Below, in pieces: positions 20,650 through 30,871 of a DNA stretch of 64,000 nucleotides. The first letter of the stretch is position 1, and each line of letters opens with the position of its first letter. Location of the stretch: positions 1 through 64,000 of the forward strand of contig JADYYH010000105.1 of NCBI GenBank assembly GCA_020853775.1, read 5' to 3'. The DNA comes from Nitrospira sp. GTDB taxonomy: Bacteria; Nitrospirota; Nitrospiria; Nitrospirales; Nitrospiraceae. Below the pieces are notes generated by a model. The model ran no database searches, had not been told where the DNA came from, and saw only the letters and a list, made by a program, of their open reading frames with translations. Position numbers and translations under genes: made by a program.

Positions 20650-21059
20650 ATGCTCAGAAAGTGTGCATGACCGCCGTGGACCTGTCTCGCCTCAGAGATG
20701 TGCTGAAGGCCCGCACGAGCGTCGGGCGGGATCGAGACCATCTGGATAGCTTGGAACAGGAGCTGGATCGCGCTGACGTCGTGGAGCCCTCTGCCATTCC
20801 TCCCAATGTGGTCACCATGAATTCCCAAGTCCGGATCGAAGATGTGGAGACCGGCCTGGAGAGCGTCTATACGTTGGTATTTCCTTCGGATGCCAGCATT
20901 TCGGAGAGCAAAATCTCCATCCTTGCGCCCATCGGAACGGCGTTGCTGGGTTCCCGGGTGGGCTCGACGGTCAATTGGCCTGTGCCGGCGGGCAGGCGTA
21001 CCGTGCGCATCAAAGAGGTGCTGTACCAACCTGAGGCTGCAGGCGATTACCATCTCTAA
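20646..21059 (+). CDS. GreA/GreB C-terminal domain protein (Rnk-like nucleoside diphosphate kinase regulator)
   Basis: VEDVETGLESVYTLVFP and TALLGSRVGSTVNW. Confidence 0.8.
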   Translation: MNAQKVCMTAVDLSRLRDVLKARTSVGRDRDHLDSLEQELDRADVVEPSAIPPNVVTMNSQVRIEDVETGLESVYTLVFPSDASISESKISILAPIGTALLGSRVGSTVNWPVPAGRRTVRIKEVLYQPEAAGDYHL

Positions 21060-21084
21060 GCGGCCGGTGCCGAAGGCATCAGAG

Positions 21085-21101
21085 TGGCGCATTGATTGCG
21101 C
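21085..21101 (+). promoter_or_regulatory. putative sigma54 promoter upstream of OsmC gene
   Basis: TGGCGCATTGATTGCGC, GG-N10-GC. Confidence 0.4.
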
Positions 21102-21170
21102 GCACTGAAGGAGGCCGCAGGCCTGTCGTGTCCTGGTTTAATCTACGCACAGCACAGTTCGGAGGGAGCA

Positions 21171-21605
21171 ATGGACGTACGCAGTAAGGTGTATACATAT
21201 CGAACAGCGGTTCAGTGGACGGAACAGAAAAAAGGGACGATCTCGAGTGAAGGCAAGCCGGAGATTCAGGTGGCGACACCGCCTGAGTTCAAGGGGCATG
21301 AAGGCATCTGGTCGCCGGAGGATTTGTACGTGGCGGCGGCGAACATCTGCCTTATGACCACATTCCTGGCCGTTGCGGAGCGGGGCGGACTGGCGTTCAC
21401 CGCGTATCGTTGCGAAGCGGAAGGTCGTCTGGAACTTGTGGAGGGAAAGTTTCAGGTGACGGTGATAACTCTGCGTCCCCACATCACGCTTCCATCCGGA
21501 GGTGATGCCACGAAAGCCAGAGAACTGATCGAAAAGGCGGAAGCGAACTGCCTGATCTCCAATTCGATGAAAACGCGCATCATCCTGGAGCCCACGATCA
21601 CCTGA
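21171..21605 (+). CDS. OsmC family protein
   Basis: WSPEDLYVAAANICLMTTFLAVAERGGL OsmC motif. Confidence 0.85.
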   Translation: MDVRSKVYTYRTAVQWTEQKKGTISSEGKPEIQVATPPEFKGHEGIWSPEDLYVAAANICLMTTFLAVAERGGLAFTAYRCEAEGRLELVEGKFQVTVITLRPHITLPSGGDATKARELIEKAEANCLISNSMKTRIILEPTIT

Positions 21606-21746
21606 TCGTTCCGGCTGTGGCATCTTGCGCCAGGACCATGTGTGGGATGGGGTGATTGTCTCCAGTCCCTCGTGCTGTTTCCCGTCTCTCCGCTATGAAC
21701 GATCTATATCCAGAGTATTGACCGAAGATCCTCGTGCCGGTTTGAT

Positions 21747-21763
21747 TGGCACGGGGATCGCAT
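21747..21763 (+). promoter_or_regulatory. putative sigma54 promoter upstream of cytochrome c gene
   Basis: TGGCACGGGGATCGCAT, GG-N10-GC. Confidence 0.5.
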
Positions 21764-21819
21764 CTCCCCTGTATGACGCTTGGATCTTTCCGACGGGAGC
21801 GTTCAGAAAGGGGCGCATC

Positions 21820-22185
21820 ATGAACCTCCGAGTCGGAGTGAGTGGTCTCGCGCAGGTGATCCTCTTCTCGGCGCTTGTAGCTGGCGTATCTGCCGGCACC
21901 GGGAACGCAGGCAAGGGGAAGATGCTCTATGCCAATCTGTGCATCCGCTGCCATGGGGTGGAAGGCAAGGGGAACGGCCCGATGACTTTTACGCCGCCGG
22001 TCGCCGACCTCACCGCTCCCGCCGTGCAGGCCAAGCTGGATGCGACCGTGTTACGAACGATTCATGATGGTCGCCAAGATACGGCGATGGGCGCCTGGAA
22101 ATTTGTTCTGTCCGAAGAAGACATGCGCGACGTGACGGCCTATCTGCGGCAACTGGGTAGTGAGGCCGGCCGGGGACGTCCTTAA
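21820..22185 (+). CDS. monoheme cytochrome c
   Basis: Signal peptide; CIRCHG heme motif. Confidence 0.88.
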   Translation: MNLRVGVSGLAQVILFSALVAGVSAGTGNAGKGKMLYANLCIRCHGVEGKGNGPMTFTPPVADLTAPAVQAKLDATVLRTIHDGRQDTAMGAWKFVLSEEDMRDVTAYLRQLGSEAGRGRP

Positions 22186-22208
22186 AAAGAAATGGAACCT
22201 GTCATCGT

Positions 22209-22676
22209 ATGAATTGGCGGATCTTCGCGTGGGGCATAGCGGCGCTGTGGGTGATCACGATCGGCATCATGTCCACGTTTCTCGTGCAAGGCCACACGAG
22301 ACCGGGAAATGACGGCCGCACAGAGATCGTCCTTGCGCCATCGGAACGGGATCTGGTGCTGGCGGAGATGCGGGACTTGCTGAAAGCGGTCCATGGTGTG
22401 GTCACCGTGTTGGGGGCTCCCGACCAACCAATGAAGGCGGCCGAAGGGGCAGCCCGAGCGGCGGGGATGGCGATGGCGGCCGACGTGAACCCGGCCATCA
22501 TGCTGAAACTTCCCCTGGCGTTTAAGCAAATGGGGATGTCCATCCATAAAGATATGGATCATCTGGCGGACGGCATTGCGCAAGGTGAATCCCCGGTTCA
22601 AATCCTCAATCGACTGTCGAGCATGACGGCCCGGTGCACCACTTGCCACGATATGTATCGATTCGCGACGAAATAG
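22209..22676 (+). CDS. heme-binding protein with C-terminal CTTCH (cytochrome c'-like)
   Basis: N-terminal TM; CTTCHDMYRF. Confidence 0.7.
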   Translation: MNWRIFAWGIAALWVITIGIMSTFLVQGHTRPGNDGRTEIVLAPSERDLVLAEMRDLLKAVHGVVTVLGAPDQPMKAAEGAARAAGMAMAADVNPAIMLKLPLAFKQMGMSIHKDMDHLADGIAQGESPVQILNRLSSMTARCTTCHDMYRFATK

Positions 22677-22867
22677 CCACAGGCCGTTAGTCTTCAGCTG
22701 TCGGCATCGGGAATCGAAGTGAGGAGTTGACTGAACAATTGAATCCATTTCCGTGGCGATGACTCATACCCACCGAGAGCGCGAGTCGGCGACAGGCGTG
22801 TTCCGGATGCTGACGGATAAAGGTGGCGGCTGATAGCGTGATTGATTGATCCGAAGGAGGTGCTGGG

Positions 22868-23086
22868 ATGGCATGTAATGTGGGTGGAATCGAACGACCG
22901 GTTCGAATTGTCCTTGGGATTCTGCTGATCGGCATCGGGGTGTTCGCGGCGCTTCCTCCCGTGGGGGTGGGGATCGCCTTGGCGATGGGAACGATTGCCC
23001 TCGTGACTGGAGCCTTGGGGTTCTGTCCGCTCTGGAGCTTGTTCGGCATCAATACCTGTTCGGTCGGAGCGGGGAAAAAAGCCTGA
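22868..23086 (+). CDS. DUF2892 (YgaP-like) membrane protein
   Basis: CNVGGIERPVRIVLGILLIGIGV signature. Confidence 0.85.
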   Translation: MACNVGGIERPVRIVLGILLIGIGVFAALPPVGVGIALAMGTIALVTGALGFCPLWSLFGINTCSVGAGKKA

Positions 23087-23119
23087 CTGCGGTGAATCCG
23101 GGGCGAGCGAGAGCAATCT

Positions 23120-23674
23120 ATGGCGGGCCATCCAGAACAGCCTGATCAGCAGCCGGGCGGCGGGTTCTCCACGCCGGTCGGATCGCGGCGGACGTTTTTT
23201 CATTGGGTCACGCTGGCCGCAGCCGGGCTCGTCGGTGTCGGGTTGTCTATTCCGTTGCTCAGCACGCTGATGTCGCCGGCCTTCCAGCGGCGGCAGCGCG
23301 CCTGGGTCGACGTCGGAGCCGTCGATGACTTGCCTGCCGGCCACCCCAAGCAATTGGACCATGTGACCACGGTTCGTGACGGCTGGTTGGAGACTACCTC
23401 GCATAAGGCCGTATGGGCGGTCAAGCAGCCGCAGGGCGACATCAGGGTGTTCTCGCCGATCTGCACGCACTTGGGCTGCGGCTATCGTTGGGACGACTCG
23501 GAGAACAAATTTCTCTGTCCCTGTCATGGAAGTTCGTATGATGTGAACGGACAGGTGCTAGGAGGCCCCGCTCCGCGCCCGCTCGATACCCTTCCTTCCA
23601 AAGTCGAAGGCGGGCGGTTGCTTGTCATGTACAAGGACTTTAAGTCGGGTCTTCCGACGAGCGTCGAGTTGTAA
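23120..23674 (+). CDS. Rieske iron-sulfur protein of bc-type complex
   Basis: CTHLGCGYRW and CPCHGSSYD. Confidence 0.93.
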   Translation: MAGHPEQPDQQPGGGFSTPVGSRRTFFHWVTLAAAGLVGVGLSIPLLSTLMSPAFQRRQRAWVDVGAVDDLPAGHPKQLDHVTTVRDGWLETTSHKAVWAVKQPQGDIRVFSPICTHLGCGYRWDDSENKFLCPCHGSSYDVNGQVLGGPAPRPLDTLPSKVEGGRLLVMYKDFKSGLPTSVEL

Positions 23675-23733
23675 GCTGCGACGGGATGGTGGTCCTCATG
23701 ACTCACAACTGAGAACTCATACCTGGGAGTGGA

Positions 23734-25059
23734 ATGTCGTCCCGCTTGTACAATTGGCTTGATGCTCGCCTGAACCTGAAACCGGTCCAGCGCACCTTGC
23801 TCGATGAGCCGATTCCCGGCGGGGCCAGCTGGATCTATGTTTTCGGGTCAGTGACGCTGTTCCTGTTCGTCCTCCAGGCTGCCACGGGCATGTTCCTCGC
23901 GCTGTATTATGCGCCCACCCCGGACCATGCCTACGACAGTGTTCGCTTTATCGAAACCGACATCTTCCTCGGATGGGTGGTGCGAGGCCTTCACCATTGG
24001 GGCGCATCGGCCATGGTCGTGGCGATCGGGCTCCACATGCTCCAAACGTTTCTCTACGGCGCGTACAAGGCGCCGCGCGAAGTGATGTGGATGGTCGGGG
24101 TATGCCTGTTCCTGATTGTGATGACCTTCGCCTTCACCGGCTACCTCTTGCCCTGGGATCAAACGGCCTACTGGGCGACCCAGATCGGGATCAACATGGT
24201 GGGCACCGTTCCGCTGATCGGCGATATCGCCTCCCGGGTCCTGCGCGGCGGCGAAATCCTGGGGGCACTGACGCTCTCACGATTTTTTGCGATTCATGTG
24301 CTGTTTCTCCCTGCGATTCTTCTCACGGGGATTGCCGTGCACCTCTTCGTCCTGCGGCGAGTCGGGCCGGCCGGACCCTGGACCGACGATCGAGCGTCAT
24401 TAGGCGCTGAAACCTTTGCTCCCCGGCAGGTCTACATGGACGCCGTCGTAATTGCCGGCGTCTTCCTTGTCGTCGCGGCATTGGCGTTGAGTATTCCGTT
24501 GCCGCTCACCGATAAGGCGAACCCTTCGGATACGAGTTTTGTGCCCGTGCCCGAATGGTATTTTCTGTTCTATTACGAATTGCTCAAGTACGTGCATGGA
24601 CCGCTGGAACCCTTGGCGACCTGGGTGTTGCCGCTCTGTGTCATCCTGGTCATGTTGTTCTGGCCGTTCATCGATCGAAACCCGGTGCGCAATCCGATCC
24701 GGCGGCCTGTGGCGCTCGGGAGCGGCCTGCTCTTCCTTCTCGTCGTGTTCGGCCTGTTGGGCATTTCAATCAGAAATCTGTATGCGGTACCAAGGGCAGA
24801 TCCGGCTGTAGCACGGGGGAAGGCCGTCTACGCGCAACTCGGCTGCGTTGGGTGCCACCGGATCCATGGAGAAGGAGGAGCGGTGGCGCCTGACCTGTCC
24901 ACGGTCGGGGACACGCGGCCTGATCGAGAATGGCACCTGAAGCATTTCCGGGACCCGCAGTCGGTGTCGCCGGGGTCGTTTATGCCGAAGTTTCCGCTCA
25001 CCGATCAGCAGCTCAATGACCTGACGAGTTATATGCTGAGTTTGAAACGCGCAACCTGA
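23734..25059 (+). CDS. cytochrome b with fused C-terminal c-type heme domain
   Basis: Cytochrome b helices, PEWYFLFYYELLK motif, C-terminal CVGCHRIHG. Confidence 0.92.
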   Translation: MSSRLYNWLDARLNLKPVQRTLLDEPIPGGASWIYVFGSVTLFLFVLQAATGMFLALYYAPTPDHAYDSVRFIETDIFLGWVVRGLHHWGASAMVVAIGLHMLQTFLYGAYKAPREVMWMVGVCLFLIVMTFAFTGYLLPWDQTAYWATQIGINMVGTVPLIGDIASRVLRGGEILGALTLSRFFAIHVLFLPAILLTGIAVHLFVLRRVGPAGPWTDDRASLGAETFAPRQVYMDAVVIAGVFLVVAALALSIPLPLTDKANPSDTSFVPVPEWYFLFYYELLKYVHGPLEPLATWVLPLCVILVMLFWPFIDRNPVRNPIRRPVALGSGLLFLLVVFGLLGISIRNLYAVPRADPAVARGKAVYAQLGCVGCHRIHGEGGAVAPDLSTVGDTRPDREWHLKHFRDPQSVSPGSFMPKFPLTDQQLNDLTSYMLSLKRAT

Positions 25060-25093
25060 GAAAGAGATTTCCATACCTGAATGTGGGGAACGA

Positions 25094-25450
25094 TTGTATG
25101 CGAGCACAGGTGTCACTCTCGTGTTTGTCGTGAGCGTGCTGCTGGGAGCGATGCCGATCAGTCAGGCTGCGTCCGGCAAAGGAAACCCAGCGATCGGGCA
25201 CAAGTTGTATCGAGAGAGTTGCCTGAATTGCCATGGACCGGCAGGAAAAGGCGATAGCGAGATGGCCGCCTACCTTACGCCGGCACCGGCCAACCTCACA
25301 TCCAACGCCACTCAAGAGAAACCGGACGCGCAATTGCGCAAGGTGATTCAGGAGGGGCGGCCGGGCACCGCCATGACCGGCTATGCCGCGGTCTTCGATG
25401 AGGGGAAGTTGGACGACATCATCGCGTACATCCGTTCGCTGAAGCCGTGA
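25094..25450 (+). CDS. monoheme cytochrome c
   Basis: CLNCHGPAGKGD; start codon uncertain (TTG). Confidence 0.8.
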   Translation: MYASTGVTLVFVVSVLLGAMPISQAASGKGNPAIGHKLYRESCLNCHGPAGKGDSEMAAYLTPAPANLTSNATQEKPDAQLRKVIQEGRPGTAMTGYAAVFDEGKLDDIIAYIRSLKP

Positions 25451-25691
25451 TCGAACTCAAATGACGGCGATGAATTATTTTTCGAATCCTTTTCCTCCCA
25501 TCTGTCCCTAATCAGTACATTCACAGGGCCGGGGCACGCATGCTGTCGCACGATGCCGCAGGCAGGAAAGGATGACTGTGGCGTTTATCGCCAAGGTGAG
25601 AGACGCACGTTTCCCCGGCGGCCTGCCGAGAGCCCGTTTCTTTAGACGCATTGCAGCCGACGTGGTATGTAGTTTGCGAGAAGCTCTACGT

Positions 25692-26534
25692 ATGCGACAC
25701 CTGTTGTTCAGCATCATGGTGCTCCTCGGGGTGACGGCAGGCTGTGTCGAGTCGAAAGATACACGAGGCGGCGTTCCATCGGCTGCGAGCCAGCCAGAAC
25801 CCAGGCTGGATGCGCTGTTCAGCCATCCCGCTCCCGATTCGATTCCCGGCGGACAGCGCGGTGAGCAGATCCGCCTGGGCTATGAAATCGTCGTCCACAC
25901 ACAGCAGTTCGCTGCCCCCTACGTCGGCAACCGGCTGACCTGCGCCAATTGTCATTTGGATGCGGGACTCGACCCCAATTCGTCTTCCTTTGTCGGCCTC
26001 TCGCGGGCCTATCCCGAATATCATGCGCGGACCGGGCGCGTCGTGACGCTGGCCGACCGTATCAACGAATGTTTCGAGCGCAATTTAAACGGGAAGGCCA
26101 TTCCGCAAGACAGTCATAAGCTCCAGGCGGTCGTCGCCTACATCGAATGGCTGTCGAAGGATGTGCCGTCGGGCAGCCGCATGGCCTGGCGCGGCATCCC
26201 ACGGATTCAAGCGCCCAAGCCGCCGGATGCCACAAACGGCGCTAAGGTGTTCACGTCCCGTTGCGCGTTTTGCCATGGAGCGGACGGGCAGGGCACGATG
26301 GCGGCTCCCGCTGTGTGGGGGCCTCAGTCTTACAACATCGGCGCGGAGATGGCGCGCATTCCGGTAGCCGCTTCCTTCATCAAATCGAATATGCCTCGCA
26401 CCAGAGGATGGGCCCTGTCGGATCAGGATGCCTATGACGTCGCGACGTATCTCAACTCCCAGCCACGCCCGGATTTCCCCGACAAAGGCAATGACTGGCC
26501 GAAGGGAGGGAAACCGGTGGATGCACCCTATTGA
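25692..26534 (+). CDS. diheme cytochrome c lipoprotein
   Basis: Lipobox VTAGC; CANCH and CAFCH. Confidence 0.85.
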   Translation: MRHLLFSIMVLLGVTAGCVESKDTRGGVPSAASQPEPRLDALFSHPAPDSIPGGQRGEQIRLGYEIVVHTQQFAAPYVGNRLTCANCHLDAGLDPNSSSFVGLSRAYPEYHARTGRVVTLADRINECFERNLNGKAIPQDSHKLQAVVAYIEWLSKDVPSGSRMAWRGIPRIQAPKPPDATNGAKVFTSRCAFCHGADGQGTMAAPAVWGPQSYNIGAEMARIPVAASFIKSNMPRTRGWALSDQDAYDVATYLNSQPRPDFPDKGNDWPKGGKPVDAPY

Positions 26535-26633
26535 ACGCGTGAAACGCTCTGCGTGACACGTATCTCATGACTCTTCCCTCTTGGGAAGCAACAACGAGAC
26601 ACGACGTACGAGAGGTGAGCGGAGGAGGACGAA

Positions 26634-27056
26634 ATGAAGCTCAGCGTGGCCTATCAGGGAGGGGCGCGGTACGACATCCTGAGCGACCGGCACCGGATTG
26701 TGACGGATCAGCCGGTTGAAGACGGAGGGGCCGACGCCGGTATGAGTCCTGTGGAACTGTTCGTCGGATCGGTCGCGAGCTGCGTGGGGTATTTTGTCGG
26801 CCAATTCTGCGCACGACACGACATCTCTCGTGAAGGATTGAAAGTCGATGCCGAGTGGACAATTGCCGAAAGCCCCCATCGCGTCGGACAGATTCAACTG
26901 GCGATTCGTCTTCCGCACCGTGTGACGCCTGAGCAGAAAGAGCGGCTGCTGAGAGTGGCCCACGGGTGCACCGTGCACCAATCGATCGTCATGCCGGCGG
27001 GAATTGTAATCGATCTGAATCCACACGGTCATCCCGGTCCAGGCGGAGGAGCGTAG
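26634..27056 (+). CDS. OsmC family protein
   Basis: MSPVELFVGSVASCVGYFVGQF; C-terminal GCTVHQSI. Confidence 0.85.
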   Translation: MKLSVAYQGGARYDILSDRHRIVTDQPVEDGGADAGMSPVELFVGSVASCVGYFVGQFCARHDISREGLKVDAEWTIAESPHRVGQIQLAIRLPHRVTPEQKERLLRVAHGCTVHQSIVMPAGIVIDLNPHGHPGPGGGA

Positions 27057-27057
27057 G

Positions 27058-28242
27058 ATGGTAACGGTTTCCCGTCGCGGCTGGTTCACGACATTGCTGA
27101 AGGGAATCGGGGCCGGCATGGTGCTGGGCGGTGGAGGATCGATGCGCGAATCGGCTCCTCAGGCCGAGGCCGCGGAAGCGACGGGACCCTTGACCGTGCG
27201 GGTCACGCGGCCGTTTGACGCAGAAACGCCGGTGCGCGAGTTTACATCCTGGCTGACCTCCAACGAACGGTTCTTCGTCCGGAGTCATTTCGGCCCACCC
27301 CCTGCCGAGGCGATTCAGCCTGAGGCCTGGCGGTTGAGTGTGAAAGGCCTCGTCAAAGAATCGCTCAGTTTCACGCTGAAGGACCTGCAACAATTCGAAC
27401 CGGTTTCGCTGACAGCCGTCCTGCAATGCAGTGGAAACGGACGTGCGCACCATCGTCCCAAAGTGCCCGGGGTGCAGTGGGAGCGCGGGGCGGTCGGCAA
27501 TGCGCAATGGACCGGCGTGAGGCTTCGCGATGTGCTGCAGCAAGCCGGCGTGAAACCGCAGGGTGTCCACGTACAGTTTCAAGGGGCGGACCGGCCGGCG
27601 TTGGCGACCGTGCCGCTGTTCACGCGAAGTATCCCCCTCGCAAAGGCCCTCCATCCCGATACTCTCCTGGCCTATGAAATGAATGGCCGTCCCCTGCCCC
27701 TCCTGCATGGCGCGCCGCTGCGGGTGATTACTCCCGGCTGGATGGCGGAGTCCTGCATGAAGTGGCTGACCGAGATTACAGTGCGAGTGGATGAAACGCC
27801 CGGCTATTACATGCAGCAGGCCTATCGCATTCCGGAAACGGCCGTTCGCCTGTCATCCGGGTTGCCGGGAAGCGCGATGGTCCCGGTCGAGCAAATGCCG
27901 GTCAAGTCGCTCATCGCCGCTCCAGCTGAGGGCGACACGGTGCGGATCGGGCCGGTCACGATTCAAGGTGTCGCCTGGGCCGGCGAGGCGCCGGTTGTGA
28001 AGGTCGAAGTGTCATGCGACGACGGAAAGACCTGGGAGCAGGCCCGGTTATTGGGAGAGGGGCAACCCTATGCCTGGCGACAATGGCAGTTCGTATGGAA
28101 CGCCCGCACGCCAGGGCCCACTGCGATTCTCTGCCGCGCCACCGATGCGCAGGGGCAAGAACAACCGGCGACGAGCCCTTGGAATCCCGGTGGATTTTTA
28201 TGGAACGGATGGGATCGTCTGACTGTGACGGTGGAGGCATGA
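27058..28242 (+). CDS. sulfite oxidase-family molybdopterin protein (SorA/SoxC-like), Tat substrate
   Basis: SRRGWF Tat motif; LQCSGNGR cofactor-site motif; C-terminal dimerisation domain. Confidence 0.88.
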   Translation: MVTVSRRGWFTTLLKGIGAGMVLGGGGSMRESAPQAEAAEATGPLTVRVTRPFDAETPVREFTSWLTSNERFFVRSHFGPPPAEAIQPEAWRLSVKGLVKESLSFTLKDLQQFEPVSLTAVLQCSGNGRAHHRPKVPGVQWERGAVGNAQWTGVRLRDVLQQAGVKPQGVHVQFQGADRPALATVPLFTRSIPLAKALHPDTLLAYEMNGRPLPLLHGAPLRVITPGWMAESCMKWLTEITVRVDETPGYYMQQAYRIPETAVRLSSGLPGSAMVPVEQMPVKSLIAAPAEGDTVRIGPVTIQGVAWAGEAPVVKVEVSCDDGKTWEQARLLGEGQPYAWRQWQFVWNARTPGPTAILCRATDAQGQEQPATSPWNPGGFLWNGWDRLTVTVEA

Positions 28243-28874
28243 GCATGAGATGGCTGCAGAGGGGTTCCGGTGTCGTGCTTGCCTTATTGCTCGTTGCCCT
28301 CGTCGGATGGACGGTCATCACAGCGGCTCAGGAAGAAGATCGTGCGGCGATCGAGCCGGCGACAGCTCGCAAAGCGGCCACGTTGGTTCTGGCCCGTTGC
28401 GCCGTGTGCCATACCACCGACCTCATTGCTCAGCAACGATTGCCGCAGGACCGCTGGACGGTCACTGTGGAGAAGATGGTGCATTGGGGCGCCGAGCTTT
28501 CTCCCGAGGAGGCCGCAGTCGTCATCCAATATCTGACCGCACGGAATCATCCCGGAGCTCCGGATCAGTTGCCGAGCATCGAGGCCGAGTTGGCGACGAT
28601 GGAACCGGCCCGCGCCCAAAGTGCCGCATCCGACGGTCCGCTGACGGGGATAGCAGCCAGAGGGGCGGCCTTGTTCGCGCACAATTGCCAGGCTTGCCAT
28701 GGAGAGGGGGCCGTCGGCGGCGCGGGGCCGAAGCTGGCGCGCAATGCGGTCCTCAAGAATGAAGGAGCGTTCTGGGAAACGGTGCTCCATGGTCGTGGCC
28801 CCATGCCGGCCTGGGGGGCGGTGCTGAATCGTCAGGAGATCGCGGACATTCATGCCTGGCTGACGACGCGATAA
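28239..28874 (+). CDS. diheme cytochrome c (likely redox partner)
   Basis: CAVCH and CQACHG; ATG overlaps preceding stop. Confidence 0.85.
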   Translation: MSMRWLQRGSGVVLALLLVALVGWTVITAAQEEDRAAIEPATARKAATLVLARCAVCHTTDLIAQQRLPQDRWTVTVEKMVHWGAELSPEEAAVVIQYLTARNHPGAPDQLPSIEAELATMEPARAQSAASDGPLTGIAARGAALFAHNCQACHGEGAVGGAGPKLARNAVLKNEGAFWETVLHGRGPMPAWGAVLNRQEIADIHAWLTTR

Positions 28875-28918
28875 GCTTGTCGCACGGTGTGAATTGAATT
28901 ATAGAAAGGGGTCCCTAC

Positions 28919-30331
28919 ATGGGTGGAAGACGGACGGTGCTGATCGGGTGTGCGTTGGTAGTCGTGGTGGGGTTGCTGTCGTTTCCCCGCCTCCTGCTGG
29001 GCAGTGATCAAAGTCGAGCGAAGGAGATAGTGCAGAATACGTGTGCTGGATGCCATCGATTGGAAGGGGCTCCATTATCGCGTCTGGAGAAGAAAGCGCC
29101 CGATTTGATCGGAGCGGGGAGCAAATTCAAGCATGAGTGGCTGGTGAGCTGGTTAGCGGGAAAAGAGCAACCGCTCTATGCGAAAAGTTATCGGTGGGAC
29201 CAGTCGCAGACGCCTCAACCCCATATGTCCGTGCCTCAGCCCGATGCGGAAGAAATCGCGAAATATCTCGAAACCAACTTTGCCGACCCCAAGGTGAAGG
29301 CTGGTGCGATCGATATGACGACGTTCAGTAAGCAAGAGGCGGCGTTCGGCGAGAAGATTTTTAAGGAGCATGCCTGCATCGGCTGCCATCAAGTTCGTGA
29401 AGGGGACAAAACCGTCGGTGGCCCGCAAAGCACCTCGCTGGTGGAAGCAGGAAGACGTCTCAAAGCCGATTGGATTCACCGCTTCAATTCAAATCCGCCG
29501 GACTATGTGCCGCACAGCGGAGAGTTTGTGGGCGATGTGAGCGAATTGGGACTACGGTACGTCACGGGATACATCGCGACCAGAGGGTGGGAAGATTTTC
29601 CGTATTATGAGCCTTGGAAAAGCGAACCGTTCGGGCATACGAGCCTGGATCGTGGGCAAGTGATTTATAAGGAATATTGTGCCCAATGTCATGGTGCCGC
29701 GGGCAAAGGCGATGGCCCGGCCGCATCGGGCTTGGACCCGAAGCCGGCGATTCACGCCAACATTCCTTTCGAGAAAGTGCCGACGGACTATCTCTATAAC
29801 GTGATCTATTACGGGGGACGAGCAGTCGGCAAATCAGCGACCATGCCCTATTGGGGACTGACGATCGGCCAACAGGGCGTGGCCGATGTGATGGCCTATT
29901 TGAACGCGACCTTCAAAGGCGGGGCCGACGTGGCGCAGGCCGCGATCAGCAGTGACGGTCCGAGCGGTGTCTGCCCGCAGCCAAGGAAAACGGCGAAAGC
30001 ACCGGCGGACTTCCTGTCCAAAACGAGCCCGTTGCCGCATTCGGATGCCACGGTTCAGGCAGGCAAAACCCTGTTCCTGCAAACCGCTCAGCCGGTGGCC
30101 TGTGCGATGTGTCATGGAGATAAGGGCAACGGACAGGGCTTCATGGGCGCGGCGCTGATTCCACCGCCTCGAAACTTTACTTGCGGCTCGATGATGAAAG
30201 ATGTTCCGGACGGGCAACTGTTCTGGATTATCAAAAACGGGTCGCCGGGCACCGGCATGATGTCGTTCGCCGGGTTGCCGGATGAACAGGTCTGGCAATT
30301 GATTGCCTATGTAAGAAGTTTGGCGAAATGA
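28919..30331 (+). CDS. tetraheme cytochrome c
   Basis: CAGCH, CIGCH, CAQCH, CAMCH. Confidence 0.88.
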   Translation: MGGRRTVLIGCALVVVVGLLSFPRLLLGSDQSRAKEIVQNTCAGCHRLEGAPLSRLEKKAPDLIGAGSKFKHEWLVSWLAGKEQPLYAKSYRWDQSQTPQPHMSVPQPDAEEIAKYLETNFADPKVKAGAIDMTTFSKQEAAFGEKIFKEHACIGCHQVREGDKTVGGPQSTSLVEAGRRLKADWIHRFNSNPPDYVPHSGEFVGDVSELGLRYVTGYIATRGWEDFPYYEPWKSEPFGHTSLDRGQVIYKEYCAQCHGAAGKGDGPAASGLDPKPAIHANIPFEKVPTDYLYNVIYYGGRAVGKSATMPYWGLTIGQQGVADVMAYLNATFKGGADVAQAAISSDGPSGVCPQPRKTAKAPADFLSKTSPLPHSDATVQAGKTLFLQTAQPVACAMCHGDKGNGQGFMGAALIPPPRNFTCGSMMKDVPDGQLFWIIKNGSPGTGMMSFAGLPDEQVWQLIAYVRSLAK

Positions 30332-30484
30332 AGTGAATGAGAAAGAGCAGATGGCCGACGCGTATGGCACGAGCAAGAGATCTACCGCGGTGTCTTTGCC
30401 CTCGGCCATACGCTATCTGCCATCAGCTCCTTTTGTCACGGACGAGAGACGTTTCACGAACGACGATTCACGGGAGACTGATCA

Positions 30485-30844
30485 ATGGCGACGTTCATCA
30501 TTTCCGGCAGTCGGGGGACAGACGATCCGACCATGGCGACCCTTCCCTTCATGGCGGCCAAGACCGCCAAAGAGCAGGGCCACGACGTGGTGTTGTGGTT
30601 GTGGAACGAGGCGGTAACGTCAGCGCGAAAGGGCTCGGCGGATCACGTCGTCGGCGTGAATTTGACCCCGCTGAAAGACCTGTTGGCGGCCGTCCAGGCC
30701 GCCAACATTCCCATCTGGGTCTGCGGGGCCTGTGCCGTAGCGAGACAGATCGGCCAGGGCGATCTGGTGGCAGGGGCGATCATCAAGGGCATGCCGGACT
30801 ACATTAAGGCAGTGGCCGAGCGTGATCGGAACGTGGCGTTTTAG
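30485..30844 (+). CDS. DsrE-family protein
   Basis: ATLPFMAAKTAKEQGHDVVLWLWNEAV; IWVCGACAVARQI. Confidence 0.8.
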   Translation: MATFIISGSRGTDDPTMATLPFMAAKTAKEQGHDVVLWLWNEAVTSARKGSADHVVGVNLTPLKDLLAAVQAANIPIWVCGACAVARQIGQGDLVAGAIIKGMPDYIKAVAERDRNVAF

Positions 30845-30871
30845 TTCGCCGGGAAGGAAACGGGTACTCGC

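Noticed and set aside
30365-30382. TGGCACGAGCAAGAG sequence upstream of DsrE gene
   Set aside because: Good -24 element but no GC at the required spacing
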